Source of the DNA: Chloroflexota bacterium
Lineage (GTDB): Bacteria > Chloroflexota > UBA11872
Reading direction: 5' to 3'
Assembly: GCA_028874315.1 (NCBI GenBank)
Contig: JAPPKM010000074.1
Coordinates: 1 to 37,639 of the forward strand
Length of the DNA: 37,639 bases
Shown here piece after piece: positions 8,468 to 17,573 of this stretch. The position numbers were made by a program, and so were the translations under genes. Below the pieces are notes generated by a model that saw only the letters and a list, made by a program, of their open reading frames with translations, had not been told where the DNA came from and ran no database searches. The stretch's first letter is position 1. Every line of letters starts with the position of its first letter.

Positions 8468-9310
8468 CTAGGGGAGGCCGAAGGCGCGGCGGCAGGCGGC
8501 GGCGACGCGGGCGGCGCCTTCGCTGACGGGCAAGGCGCGCAGGTCGTCGTTGAAGATTTCAACGCCGCCGGGGCCCTCGTAGCCCGCGGCCTGGAGGGCG
8601 GCCAGGATTGCCGACAGATCCATCACGCCGTCACCGGGAAGGCGTCGCACCGAGTCATCGAAGGTGGTTGGGTCGCCGGGCGGGGCGTCGTTGAGATGGA
8701 CGTGGTTGATGGCTCGGCCAGCGGCGGCGATATCGGCCAGTTCGCTATCGCCGCAGTGGAAGTGGTATGTGTCGAAGAGGATGCCGACGTTGACGCGGCC
8801 GATGCGCTCGATGAGATCCAGCGTGCCCTGAATGCCGGAGAAGAGTTCGTAGGGCTGTTCGGGCCAGATGTTCGGGCCGATGAACTCGAGGCTGAGGGCG
8901 ACGCCCTCGCCAGCGGCGGTGTCGGCTACGTCGCCTATGCGCATCGCGAGCAGATCCAACATCTCTTCGCGGGGCATGTCGACGCGGTTGGGCACGACGA
9001 CGGCGGCAACGCGAGCGCCGAGGGCGGCTCCGAGGGCGGCGTTGTCCGCCACCTCACCCAGGCTGGCGTCAAAGTCGGCGTAGGAGCCGATGACTTGCGC
9101 GCCGGCACCCCAGGCGCCCGGTTGAAGGCCGCGGGACTGAAAGGCCTCGATCACGGCGTCACGCCCGGAGTTGGTCTCGAGCGCGCGGGCGTGGGGCATG
9201 CTGAAGTCGGCGGCCTGGAAGCCAGCCGCCGCCGCCGCATCGAGATAGGTCACGAGGTCGTCGACCTGCGCGACGGTGGCCGGATGAAGCCCGGGAATCA
9301 GCGAGGACAT
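8468..9310 (-). CDS. Sugar phosphate isomerase/epimerase-like TIM-barrel protein
   Basis: A 280-aa protein of the xylose-isomerase-like TIM barrel family (PF01261; hydroxypyruvate isomerase, IolE/IolH and related). The four metal ligands are all present: E142 in LSLEFIGPN, D180 in ILFDTYHFHCGD, H205 in NHVHLND and E251 in GVEIFND. It should isomerise or epimerise a small sugar or keto-sugar using a divalent metal; the substrate cannot be told. ATG 9310 has AGGAG about 10 nt upstream. A 160-bp gap, the longest inside this minus-strand run, separates its stop from the DUF3048 start, so a new transcript could begin there, though no convincing promoter was seen. Confidence 0.87.
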   Translation of the reverse strand: MSSLIPGLHPATVAQVDDLVTYLDAAAAAGFQAADFSMPHARALETNSGRDAVIEAFQSRGLQPGAWGAGAQVIGSYADFDASLGEVADNAALGAALGARVAAVVVPNRVDMPREEMLDLLAMRIGDVADTAAGEGVALSLEFIGPNIWPEQPYELFSGIQGTLDLIERIGRVNVGILFDTYHFHCGDSELADIAAAGRAINHVHLNDAPPGDPTTFDDSVRRLPGDGVMDLSAILAALQAAGYEGPGGVEIFNDDLRALPVSEGAARVAAACRRAFGLP

Positions 9311-9378
9311 GGGCGCGACGCTCCTGCTGGTGCGCTTTGGGTATTCCGCGTCATGTTGCGCTTCGAACCTGTCCCGAC

Positions 9379-10950
9379 CTAGCGGTCGCGGCCGGTCGCG
9401 CCGTGCAGCGCTTCGCGGACGACGATGTCATCGATCAGGCGCTCGACCGGCGCCAGGTCATCGGTGTAGACGGTTTCGGCGCGGTTGACTTCGCGAAGTT
9501 CCCAGGGACGCTCCGCGACTTCGGCCAGCCAGGGCAGGCCATCCGTTGCAGCGCGCACCTGGTCGCCCGTGATCGGCGTGAGCGAGCCATAGACAAGGCT
9601 GTTGTTGAAGCCGGAGGGCAGATCTATCACGTAGACGTGCGGAAAGACGGAGCGCATCGTTTCCGACAGGACCTCGACCAACCGGAAGTCGGAGGCGGTG
9701 CGGCCGGCGTTGAGTGCCACGACGCCCTTGTCCGTCAGGTGCTCGCGGGCTGCGATGAAGAACTCCTGCGTGACCAGGTGGAAGGGGATGTAGGGCTGGC
9801 GGTAGGCGTCGACGGCGATGACGTCGTAGCGCCGGTCGACGCGCTGGAGGAAGGTTCGGCCGTCCTCGGCGTAGGTCGTGAGGTTAGGTTCGTTCATGTC
9901 GAAGTACTTGCGGCCGAGGTCGATGACGCGGTCGTCGATCTCGACGCCATCGATGGCGACGTCGTCACCGAAGATTGTTGTGTACTGCTTGGAAACGGTG
10001 CCGCCACCAAGGCCGATGATGAGGAGCGAATCGACGTCGTCAGGTTGCTGCCCTCCGATGAATGGCGCGAGCAGGAAGTAGTCCCAGGGACCGTTCGTGA
10101 GCAGGCGGTCGGGGTGGTAGATGGAGTGGGTGCCGATGCCCTCGTTGAGGACGAGGCGGCGGCCAATGTTGGGGCTATCGATAACTTGAAAGAATTGCAG
10201 GGCGGACTCGCCTTCCACCAAGAGGCCATCGGCGGGACGGACGGGGCCGGGGTCAACCGCAACCCAGAGCACGACAAGAATGGCGAGCAGCACGACGTAG
10301 AGAAGTCGGCGATAGAGGCGCGTGGTAGCAACGACGGACAGGCCCAGCAGCAGCACGGCGAAGATCAGGAAGGTCGAACGGGTGCCGACGGTTGGGATCA
10401 GCAGCAGGACGGGAATGAACGCGCCGAGGATGCTGCCGACCGTGCTGACGGCGAACACCTGGCCGGCCCGCTTGCCGGCCTGTCGCACGTCGCTGGTTAC
10501 CAGGCGGATGGCGAAGGGCGACACCATGCCCAGCAGGGTGAGCGGGACTGCGAGCAACAACAGCACGCCGACGAGCGAGCCGAAAAAGAGACCGCCATTC
10601 AGGGAGGCGATGGCCTGCGACGACACGGACAGCACCGGCTTGGACATGAACGGCACAAGGCCGACGAGAAACGCGCCGATTCCGACGATGTGATAGAGGG
10701 TGTTCTCGTAGGGCCGCCGGTCGGCCAGGCGTCCCCCGATCCAGTAACCGATGGACAGATAGAGCAGGGTCAGGCCGATGACAACGGCCCAGATGATGAT
10801 GCTGGTACCAAAGAAGGGGGCGAGGAGGCGCGCGGCGCTGATCTCAACGGCCAGCACCGACATGCCGGAGAAAAAGGCAATCGTGAGGACCAGCCAGGTG
10901 CGAGCGTTCCCGATGGGCTGCGGCGATGGCGGGTCAGTCGTGTTGGACAC
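9379..10950 (-). CDS. Membrane-fused spermidine-synthase-like methyltransferase-fold protein
   Basis: A 523-aa protein. Residues 20-235 or so hold seven or eight membrane segments of the type fused to spermidine synthases, starting with LTIAFFSGMSVLAVEISAAR. The soluble half has the Rossmann nucleotide motif IIGLGGGTVS (glycines at 313-317) and the acidic loop GVEIDD (E337). Classical spermidine synthases carry D-(S/A)-(T/S)-D-P where this protein has VDAYRQPYIPFHL (about 380-391). The second acidic residue that binds putrescine is therefore missing and an aminopropyltransferase role is doubtful. The start is probably GTG 10950, preceded by GAGGAG; a TTG at 10962 is the alternative. It sits 54-68 bp from its neighbours ggt and the isomerase gene. 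Confidence 0.83.
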   Translation of the reverse strand: MSNTTDPPSPQPIGNARTWLVLTIAFFSGMSVLAVEISAARLLAPFFGTSIIIWAVVIGLTLLYLSIGYWIGGRLADRRPYENTLYHIVGIGAFLVGLVPFMSKPVLSVSSQAIASLNGGLFFGSLVGVLLLLAVPLTLLGMVSPFAIRLVTSDVRQAGKRAGQVFAVSTVGSILGAFIPVLLLIPTVGTRSTFLIFAVLLLGLSVVATTRLYRRLLYVVLLAILVVLWVAVDPGPVRPADGLLVEGESALQFFQVIDSPNIGRRLVLNEGIGTHSIYHPDRLLTNGPWDYFLLAPFIGGQQPDDVDSLLIIGLGGGTVSKQYTTIFGDDVAIDGVEIDDRVIDLGRKYFDMNEPNLTTYAEDGRTFLQRVDRRYDVIAVDAYRQPYIPFHLVTQEFFIAAREHLTDKGVVALNAGRTASDFRLVEVLSETMRSVFPHVYVIDLPSGFNNSLVYGSLTPITGDQVRAATDGLPWLAEVAERPWELREVNRAETVYTDDLAPVERLIDDIVVREALHGATGRDR

Positions 10951-11016
10951 GCGGCTCCTCAACTCAGCCTGAGCGACGCGGAGTCCGATGCGGGCAGCAC
11001 ATATTTGCGGACGCCG

Positions 11017-12615
11017 CTAAAACCCGAGCACCTGACCGTGCCAGCGCGGGTCAGTGGCACCGATCCGGGCGCCCGTATCCGGGTCGAGCATAACGCCTTG
11101 GGCGCGCGAATAGACGCTAAAGGGCGCTTCACGGCGGACGGAGTGGCCGCGGTTTTCGAGGTCCGTGATAACAGCGGGATCGAAGCGGTCTTCGAGCATG
11201 AGGTCGCCGGTGTCCTCGTCGTGGTACCAGCGGGGCGCGTCAATGGCGGCCTGCCAGTGCATGCCGTGGTCAAACACGTTGGAGATGACCTGGAAGTTCG
11301 TCTGGACCTGGTATTGCCCGCCGGGCGAGGAGCCGAGTAGCAGGAGTTGGTCCTCACGCTTGACCATAAAGGTGTTGAGGGTATGGATCGGCCGCTTGCC
11401 TCCGTGGAACACGTTGGGACTGGCGGGATCCAGCGAAAAGCCGCGCATGCGATTGTTGAGCAGGACGCCGGTTCCAGGCACCACGTAGCACGAGCCAAAA
11501 CTGGTAAAGACGCTCTGAATGAAGGTGATGGCGTTGCCAGCTTCGTCGACCGCGGAGATGGCGGTGGTGTCGCCGCCGACGGCGCTGGGATCGCCGGCCG
11601 ACACGTGCTGGGCGGCGCGGACGGGGTCTATGGACATGCGCCGCTGCGCGGCAAACTCCTTTCCGAGCAGCCGGTCGATGGGGATGTCGCTCCAGTTCGG
11701 ATCGCCGACGTGGGCGAGGCGGTCGGCAAAGGCGGCTTTCTTGCATTCGGCCATGAGGTGGAGGACGTCGGCGCTGCCGAACTCGAGCGTTGACATCTCG
11801 AAGCCCTCGGCGATGTTGAGCTGCTCGAGCAGGAGAAAACCCTGCGAGGGGAGGGGCTGCTCGAGGACTTCAAGGCCGCGGTAGTAGGCGCGCAAGGGCG
11901 GGAGGATCTCGCAGTTGTAGGCGGCGAGATCGCGGGGAGTAAACGCGCCGCCGTCGCGGGACGAGGCGCGGACGAGCGCCTCGGCGAATGGACCCTCGTA
12001 AAAGGCGTCGGCCCCGCCATAGGCGATCTGTCGCAGCGTATTCGCGAGGTCAGGCTGGCGAAGCAGCGAGCCGGGGCGGGGCGGGGCGCCGGTGGGCAGG
12101 AAGCTGTGCGCGCTGGCGGCGAACTGGGCGAGGGCGGGACCGGCGTTTGCGATGGCCTGGGCCGTATCGGGATCAACCGGAACGCCGCCGTGGGCGTATT
12201 CGATGGCTGGACCGAGGGCGTCGGCCAGGCTCATCGAGCCCCAGCGGTCGAGAATGGTCTCCCAGGCTCTCACGGCGCCAGGAACGGTGGCCGCGTTGAG
12301 GCCGACCGGGGGGATCTCGTCGCCGAAATCATCAAGCGTGAGCCCGGCGGGCGACGGGCCGCTGGCGTTGATCGCGACGGGGTCCTCGGCGCTAGCCGGG
12401 AGGCAGAGGGCGAATACATCCCCGCCCACGTGGTTGGTCCCGGGTTCGACCACGGCGATCACGGCGGCGGCCGTGATGACGGCGTCGAACGCGTTGCCGC
12501 CGCTGCGCAGGGTACGCAGGCCGGCTTCGGTTGCCAGGGGGTGGCCGCTGGAGATCATGGCGCGCGCGCCAATGACCGGTGGGCGCTGGGTCGTCCAGCG
12601 CGGGTTGGCGGTCAC
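11017..12615 (-). CDS. ggt: Gamma-glutamyltransferase family protein (YwrD-like)
   Basis: A 532-aa Ntn-hydrolase precursor. The large-subunit signature MISSGHPLATEAGLRTL is followed by LRSGGNAFDAVITAAAV. The predicted self-cleavage site is GGD/TTAISAVDEAGN, with T350 as the new N-terminal nucleophile. The small subunit carries NNRMRGF and SSPGGQYQVQ. Classical enzymes have TTH at the cleavage point, while this one has TTA. No signal peptide is visible, so it should be cytoplasmic, as in the YwrD-like branch, rather than a secreted glutathione hydrolase. The GTG start lacks a Shine-Dalgarno. The gene starts 59 bp after the dnaN stop. Confidence 0.9.
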   Translation of the reverse strand: MTANPRWTTQRPPVIGARAMISSGHPLATEAGLRTLRSGGNAFDAVITAAAVIAVVEPGTNHVGGDVFALCLPASAEDPVAINASGPSPAGLTLDDFGDEIPPVGLNAATVPGAVRAWETILDRWGSMSLADALGPAIEYAHGGVPVDPDTAQAIANAGPALAQFAASAHSFLPTGAPPRPGSLLRQPDLANTLRQIAYGGADAFYEGPFAEALVRASSRDGGAFTPRDLAAYNCEILPPLRAYYRGLEVLEQPLPSQGFLLLEQLNIAEGFEMSTLEFGSADVLHLMAECKKAAFADRLAHVGDPNWSDIPIDRLLGKEFAAQRRMSIDPVRAAQHVSAGDPSAVGGDTTAISAVDEAGNAITFIQSVFTSFGSCYVVPGTGVLLNNRMRGFSLDPASPNVFHGGKRPIHTLNTFMVKREDQLLLLGSSPGGQYQVQTNFQVISNVFDHGMHWQAAIDAPRWYHDEDTGDLMLEDRFDPAVITDLENRGHSVRREAPFSVYSRAQGVMLDPDTGARIGATDPRWHGQVLGF

Positions 12616-12674
12616 GCCCGGGTGCTCAGCCTGAATAGGGACGCAACGACGGCAGGTGCAGGAATGGCGCCGAC

Positions 12675-13829
12675 CTAGGACACCGTGTGCATGGGCATGA
12701 TGACGTGACTGAAGGACGGCATGTCGTCGCCATCTTTGTCGACCTGGCGGACCAGACCGGGACTTGTGGGACCAGCCAGCGACAGCGAGACGCGTTCCGA
12801 ACTGACGGTGCCGAGGCAGTCGGTGAGGAATCGGTAGTTGAAGGCGATCTGTGCGCTGGTGTTTGTGCCGAAGACTTCGGCTTCGACCTCGCCCTGGTTT
12901 TCGCCGAGCTCGGCGGAATTGGCGGACAGGACCAGGCGGCCGCCGTCATCGTTGCCTTCGATGGTGGCCCTGATGACGTTCTGGCCGTCGCGGGCAAAGA
13001 GGGCGGCGATGCGGGTGGCCTGGGCGACGGCGGCTGTGTCCGCGACGACACGCGTTTCCATGTTGTCGGTGTCGGGGATCAGCTGCTGGTAGGCCGGGAA
13101 TTGGCCGTCGATGAGCTGGGAGACGAGGGACACGGCCCTGGTGCTGAAGCGGACCGAGGAGGCGTTGGCGGTGAGGCCAATGGTGACGGCGCCGGGGTCA
13201 TCGGTAAGGATGCGGGAGAGTTCGACCATGGCCGCGCGCGGAACGACGATCTGGGTCGGCTCGGACAGTCCTGTTTCGGCGGCGGCGCGACGGACGGCCA
13301 GGCGATAACCGTCGGCGGCGGCCAGTTCGACGTAGTCGGGTCCGAAGGTAAGGCTGACGCCGGCAAGGACGGGCCGGCTGTCGTCCTGGGCGGCGGCTAC
13401 GACGACCTGCTCGATGATGGATGTCCAGACGCTGGTGGGCATTTCGAGCTCGCGCTCCGCGTCACCCTCGGGGATTGGGGGGAACTCGTCCGCGTCGATG
13501 CCCTTCATCTTGGCGCGAAAACGTCCGGAGGAGACCTCCAGGGTGTCGGTTTCGGCGTCGAGTTCAAGGGCGACGACGCCCTCGGGCAGCTGGCCGATGA
13601 AGTCGGAGAGGAGCCGCGCGGGGACGGTGATGGCGCCTTCGGACTGGATGCTGGCGCCCGTCCAGACGGAGATCGCCATTTGTTGGTTCATGGCGGCGAG
13701 CTTGAGCCCGCCGTCTTCCGTCGCCAGCAGGACGTTGCTGAGCACGGGCAGGGGGCTCCGGGCGGCGACGGCCCGGCTCACGAGGCTCAACCCGCGGTTC
13801 AGGTTCTCTTGGAGGCAGGTGACGTTCAC
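12675..13829 (-). CDS. dnaN: DNA polymerase III sliding clamp, beta subunit
   Basis: A 384-aa protein of normal length for the ring-forming clamp with three repeated domains. It starts at the expected point (VNVTCLQENLNRGLSLVSRA), contains FPPIPEGD, VLAGVSLTF and AADGYRLAVRRA, and ends with the canonical VIMPMH tail. It loads on DNA and holds Pol III and other enzymes. GTG 13829 was chosen because GGAG lies 8 nt upstream and the family N-terminus begins there; the longer reading to 13898 adds an unrelated basic segment. Unlike many bacteria, no dnaA or recF is next to it: a divergent ANTAR regulator lies upstream and ggt downstream. Confidence 0.96.
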   Translation of the reverse strand: MNVTCLQENLNRGLSLVSRAVAARSPLPVLSNVLLATEDGGLKLAAMNQQMAISVWTGASIQSEGAITVPARLLSDFIGQLPEGVVALELDAETDTLEVSSGRFRAKMKGIDADEFPPIPEGDAERELEMPTSVWTSIIEQVVVAAAQDDSRPVLAGVSLTFGPDYVELAAADGYRLAVRRAAAETGLSEPTQIVVPRAAMVELSRILTDDPGAVTIGLTANASSVRFSTRAVSLVSQLIDGQFPAYQQLIPDTDNMETRVVADTAAVAQATRIAALFARDGQNVIRATIEGNDDGGRLVLSANSAELGENQGEVEAEVFGTNTSAQIAFNYRFLTDCLGTVSSERVSLSLAGPTSPGLVRQVDKDGDDMPSFSHVIMPMHTVS

Positions 13830-13853
13830 GCGGCGATCTCCGAAATCGTGGCA

Positions 13854-13862
13854 GCTATACCA
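13854..13862 (-). promoter_or_regulatory. Candidate extended -10 promoter of dnaN
   Basis: On the minus strand the sequence TGGTATAGC fits the extended -10 form TGnTATAAT. It would place the transcript start near 13847, about 18 nt before the GTG of dnaN and just ahead of its Shine-Dalgarno GGAG. No -35 box is found at the usual 16-18 bp spacing; a TTGGAC lies too close. Confidence 0.35.
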
Positions 13863-14055
13863 ATGGTGCGGGTCCAACCGGCGCGTGGTATCGCACATGT
13901 GGGGCGCCGCAGCCGGCGGATACTAGATGTCGTACCAAGCCGCGGTCAATCCGCCGCCGGGCTTAGGCGGCGTCCGGGCTCGAGAGGCGTCGCTGGTAGG
14001 CTTGCCGATACGCTCGCCTGGCGCGCGGGCAGGGACGCATCGGAAAGGAGCTCGC

Positions 14056-14628
14056 TTGAGCTTGCGAGTCATCGTCGCCGAGGACGAAACAATAATCCGG
14101 CTCGACCTCAAGGAGCGGTTGGAGGCCTCGGGTCACCAGGTCGTGGGTGAAGCCGGCGACGGCGAGAGCGCGGTGCAAATGGCCCGCGAACTTCGGCCAG
14201 ACCTTGTGGTGATGGACATCAAGATGCCCGGGGTGGACGGGATCGAGGCGGCGCGCGCGCTCACGGCCGAGCACATCGCGCCGGTGGTGCTGGTGACGGC
14301 GCACGGCGAGCGCGAGCTGGTTGATCGGGCCAGCGACGTGGGAGTGATCGGGTACGTGCTCAAGCCGCTGCGCGACCGCGACCTCGAGTCCGCGATCGCG
14401 GTGGCGATTTCCCGGTACGGCGAGTTCGAGGCGGTCAGCCGCGACGTGCAGAACCTGACGGAGCAGCTGGAGACACGCAAGGTGGTGGAACGGGCCAAGG
14501 GGCTGCTGATGAACCGGCTGGGACTCTCGGAGCCGGACGCGTTCAAGCGGATTCAGAAGTTGAGCATGGACCGGCGTCGCTCGATGCGCGATATCGCCGA
14601 AGCGATCATCCTGGCCGAAGAGATTTAG
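14056..14628 (+). CDS. Response regulator with ANTAR RNA-binding output domain (AmiR/NasT/PdtaR type)
   Basis: A 190-aa protein. The receiver domain (1-120) has the acidic pair E9/D10 in VIVAEDE, phospho-acceptor D54 in VVMDIKMPG, T81 and K103 in YVLKPL. The ANTAR domain (about 130-185) contains RKVVERAKGLLMNRLGLSE and ends with MRDIAEAIILAEE. ANTAR proteins bind paired hexaloop hairpins in nascent RNA and prevent termination, usually after phosphorylation by a histidine kinase; no kinase is in the window. TTG 14056 was chosen because AAAGGAG lies 5 nt upstream and the receiver fold begins directly after it. The YfhO-like gene follows 19 bp later, so the two are probably co-transcribed. Confidence 0.92.
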   Translation: MSLRVIVAEDETIIRLDLKERLEASGHQVVGEAGDGESAVQMARELRPDLVVMDIKMPGVDGIEAARALTAEHIAPVVLVTAHGERELVDRASDVGVIGYVLKPLRDRDLESAIAVAISRYGEFEAVSRDVQNLTEQLETRKVVERAKGLLMNRLGLSEPDAFKRIQKLSMDRRRSMRDIAEAIILAEEI

Positions 14629-14647
14629 GGAGGCGCACTCGACCCCC

Positions 14648-17569
14648 ATGCGGGGCGCTGTGACCCGGGGACTGCGTGGGCACGTTCCCCGCTCGCTTGG
14701 AGCGCCGCTGTTGGCCGCAGCGCTGCTGCTGGTCGGATTGCTGCTGATTTATAGCCGCCTGATTTTCGAGGGTCTGGTGGTGGCCGGCTATGACACACAG
14801 ACCTATTTCTACCCGTACTGGGCGGCGACGTTCGACGGTTTGCGCTCCGGGCGGATTCCGCTATGGAATCCGGACCTGTTCATGGGAGCGCCGTTCCTGG
14901 CGAATCCACAGGCGGCCGTTCTCTATCTGCCGAACTGGCTGCTGCTTGGACTGAGTGCCGAGCGGGCCATGAGCGTGACGCTGGTGCTGCATGTGGCGTG
15001 GGCGGCGGCAGGAACGCTGGCACTGGCGCGCGTGACACTGCGGGTGGGCTGGGCCGCGGCGGCGACGGGGGCGGCGGTGTTCGCCTTCGGAGGCTACTTC
15101 GTCGCGCAGTCGGGCCACGTGAACCAGGTTTCGGCAACGGCCTGGCTGCCCTGGCTGCTGCTGGCGATCGACCGCGCGCTTGCGGGCGAACGAAGGGCGT
15201 GGATGGCGCTGCCGGCGGTGACCGCGCTGATGATGCTGGCCGGACACCCGCAAGTGGCGTACATGAGCCTGCTGTTTGGGCTGGTGTACGCGGCGACCGT
15301 GGGCTGCGACGGTGGTGGCAGCAGCTGGCAGGGGCGAGCGCTTGGCGCAGGACGCGGGCTGTTGGCGTGGGGGGCGGCCGGGGCCGGCGGCGTTGTGCTG
15401 GCGGCGGCGCAGCTACTGCCGACGTTGGAACTCTCCCGGCACGGGATCCGTTCCGGCGGACTGCCGCTGCACGAAGCCGCGTCGTTTTCGCTGCCGGGGG
15501 AGGAGTTTCTCAGCGCGGTGCTGCCGACGTTTACCCGATTGCCCTCAAGCACGGAGTTCGTCGCCCACATCGGGCTGAGTGGAATCATCCTGGCCGTGCT
15601 TGGGGTGGCAGCGCATCCGCGACGGGCCCGGACTCTGCTGCTGGTTGGAACGCTGACGGTCACTCTGCTCCTGGCGGTCGGGCCGGCGACGCCGCTGTTT
15701 ACGGTGGCGCACCGGCTGGTTCCCGGGTTTGACCTGTTCCGCGTGCCGCCACGATGGCTCTTGCTGGGAATCCTGGCCGCGGCACTGCTGGCGGCGCAGG
15801 GCGCTCAGACGTTGGGGCAGTCGCGCCTCGACGTCGGCGCGTGGAGGCATTGGATAGCCCCAGGGGCAGGGTTGGCCGCGGTGGGACTCGCCCTGGCGAC
15901 TGCCGGGGTTGTACATCCCGTGAGCGAAGTCGTTTCCCGGCCATGGATTGTGGCCGGGCTGCTGACGCTCGTGTTGCTGGCCGCGGCCTTTGCGTGGCCG
16001 TGGCCGTGGACGCGGTGGGCGGCCGCCGCCGTGGTGGTGGTCGAATTGGCGGTGGCGTCGGGGCCTGGGCCTGTGCGCCAGGCAGTGCCGGCGGAGGCGT
16101 TTGCCGCCGACAGCCACGTGGCGGCTGCCCTGAGCGCCGACGGCTGGGACGGCCGGGTGCTGAGCCTGGCGAACCCCTCGTTTGAGATCAGCCAGCCGGT
16201 GCGCGCGGAGCTGGCCGAGGCGTGGTTTAACCGTTTGGGCGAGCGGTCGTATCGCGAGTTGCTGGTGACGCTGAAGAATTCCTCCATTATGAATCCCAAC
16301 CTGGGGATGGCTTATGGCCTGGCAAGCGCTGACGGTTATGACGGCGGGGTCTTACCGCTGCGAAGCTACGTGGAGTTTCGCGACCTGTTGTTGCCCGGCA
16401 CGGGGGCCACGCCGGATCTGTTGATACAACAGGCGCTCACGGACATTCCGCCCGACCGAGTCCTGGACGGGTTGGGGGTGCAGACGATTATTCAGAGCCC
16501 GGACACGATGCTGGACGTGGAGGCGGGGACACTGGACCTGGGCTATTGGCGGCGGATCGATGCGAACGGGCGGGTTGACGAGGTGCATGTGGAGGATGTG
16601 GTTGGAGTCGCGGTTCTGATTGATGCCGCGCCGGACGGTCAGGCCGGGCCGGCCGGCCGCGTAGACCTGAACGGGACCGACGGGATGACCGTGTCGCTGC
16701 CGCTCGTGCGTCGCGAGAATCGCCCGGAGCGCGTCGTGCTGGGACCGGGGCACCTGGTGTCGGTGCGAAGGGGTTTGGATCGGCCGTCGTTCGTGAGCCG
16801 GGCTATGTTCGAGAGGCCAATGGACGTTCGCCGGATCATGGTTGCCGCCGAAGGGCCGCCGTTCGAATTGCGTGGACTGACGTTGCTGCATAGCGACGGC
16901 GGTTCAACGCCCCTGGCACTGCGGTCCGAAGGGGCAGCCGTGAGCCGGCGGGCCGGCGAGGTGGTGGTGACGCGCAGGGGAACAGACGGGCCAAGGGGCT
17001 GGCTGGTGTCGGATGTTCGGCTGGCGCGGGATGGGGCAGAGGCTCGCGAGCTCGTTGGCGGGTTCGACTTCGCTCCTGACGGGGCGGTGGTGTTGACGGC
17101 CGCCGGCGATGAGCCGTCGCGCTGGGGCGTGCTCGGCGAGGCGGCACGTGCCGTCGGACTGCTTGGACCGTCCGCATCGGCAGGACAGGTAAACGCTGAG
17201 TTCGTCGATGCATTGTCGGCCCTTCGGCCGTCCAGGGTTCCGGACGGATCGGCGTCTGATGACGTGGTGTCGCTGGTGGAGGCGCCAGAGCGCGTGAGTC
17301 TGCGGATTCGCACGGCAGGTCCACGCGTGCTGGTACTGCCGGATGCGCCGTATCCCGGCTGGCGGGCGTACGTGAACGGCGTGGAACGGCCAGTGTGGCA
17401 AGCGAACGTCGGGCACCGGGCCGTGCTCGTTCAAGAAGCCGGGGACCATTTGGTCGAGTTCAGGTACCGGTCGGTTCCTTTTGAGGTCGGTCGGGTCGTA
17501 TCGCTCATCAGCCTGGGCGCGCTTGTCGCGGGTGCAGCAGCCGTGGAGCTGCGCGGTCGGCGCCGGTAG
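14648..17569 (+). CDS. YfhO-family polytopic membrane glycosyltransferase (GT-C type)
   Basis: A 973-aa protein. A first membrane segment (about 18-40) is followed by an outer loop with the GT-C acidic residue D49 in GYDTQTYFYPYW and the family motif WNPDLFMGAPFLAN (73-86). Many more membrane segments run to about residue 470. A large extracellular part follows, and the YfhO-type ending includes LPDAPYPGWRAYVNGVERP and a last membrane segment. Known YfhO proteins glycosylate cell-wall polymers using lipid-linked sugars. The substrate here is unknown. A GGGAGG lies 14 nt before the ATG, rather far. The glycosyltransferase gene begins 4 nt after the stop, so the pair likely acts in one glycan or lipid pathway. 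Confidence 0.85.
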   Translation: MRGAVTRGLRGHVPRSLGAPLLAAALLLVGLLLIYSRLIFEGLVVAGYDTQTYFYPYWAATFDGLRSGRIPLWNPDLFMGAPFLANPQAAVLYLPNWLLLGLSAERAMSVTLVLHVAWAAAGTLALARVTLRVGWAAAATGAAVFAFGGYFVAQSGHVNQVSATAWLPWLLLAIDRALAGERRAWMALPAVTALMMLAGHPQVAYMSLLFGLVYAATVGCDGGGSSWQGRALGAGRGLLAWGAAGAGGVVLAAAQLLPTLELSRHGIRSGGLPLHEAASFSLPGEEFLSAVLPTFTRLPSSTEFVAHIGLSGIILAVLGVAAHPRRARTLLLVGTLTVTLLLAVGPATPLFTVAHRLVPGFDLFRVPPRWLLLGILAAALLAAQGAQTLGQSRLDVGAWRHWIAPGAGLAAVGLALATAGVVHPVSEVVSRPWIVAGLLTLVLLAAAFAWPWPWTRWAAAAVVVVELAVASGPGPVRQAVPAEAFAADSHVAAALSADGWDGRVLSLANPSFEISQPVRAELAEAWFNRLGERSYRELLVTLKNSSIMNPNLGMAYGLASADGYDGGVLPLRSYVEFRDLLLPGTGATPDLLIQQALTDIPPDRVLDGLGVQTIIQSPDTMLDVEAGTLDLGYWRRIDANGRVDEVHVEDVVGVAVLIDAAPDGQAGPAGRVDLNGTDGMTVSLPLVRRENRPERVVLGPGHLVSVRRGLDRPSFVSRAMFERPMDVRRIMVAAEGPPFELRGLTLLHSDGGSTPLALRSEGAAVSRRAGEVVVTRRGTDGPRGWLVSDVRLARDGAEARELVGGFDFAPDGAVVLTAAGDEPSRWGVLGEAARAVGLLGPSASAGQVNAEFVDALSALRPSRVPDGSASDDVVSLVEAPERVSLRIRTAGPRVLVLPDAPYPGWRAYVNGVERPVWQANVGHRAVLVQEAGDHLVEFRYRSVPFEVGRVVSLISLGALVAGAAAVELRGRRR

Positions 17570-17573
17570 CCAG

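Noticed and set aside
9337-11340. A 667-codon plus-strand open frame opposite the SpeE-like and ggt genes
   Set aside because: Low-complexity Asp/Glu/Gln-rich translation without recognisable domains, crossing two well-supported minus-strand genes.
13830-14055. A replication origin beside dnaN
   Set aside because: No DnaA-box-like cluster (TTATCCACA) or AT-rich unwinding region is seen, and dnaA is absent.
12687-14150. A 487-codon plus-strand open frame opposite dnaN
   Set aside because: Gly/Asp-rich shadow of dnaN that also runs out of frame into the ANTAR regulator.
14629-14647. An ANTAR-target dual hairpin in the leader of the YfhO-like gene
   Set aside because: The 19-bp gap is too short for two hexaloop hairpins plus a terminator.
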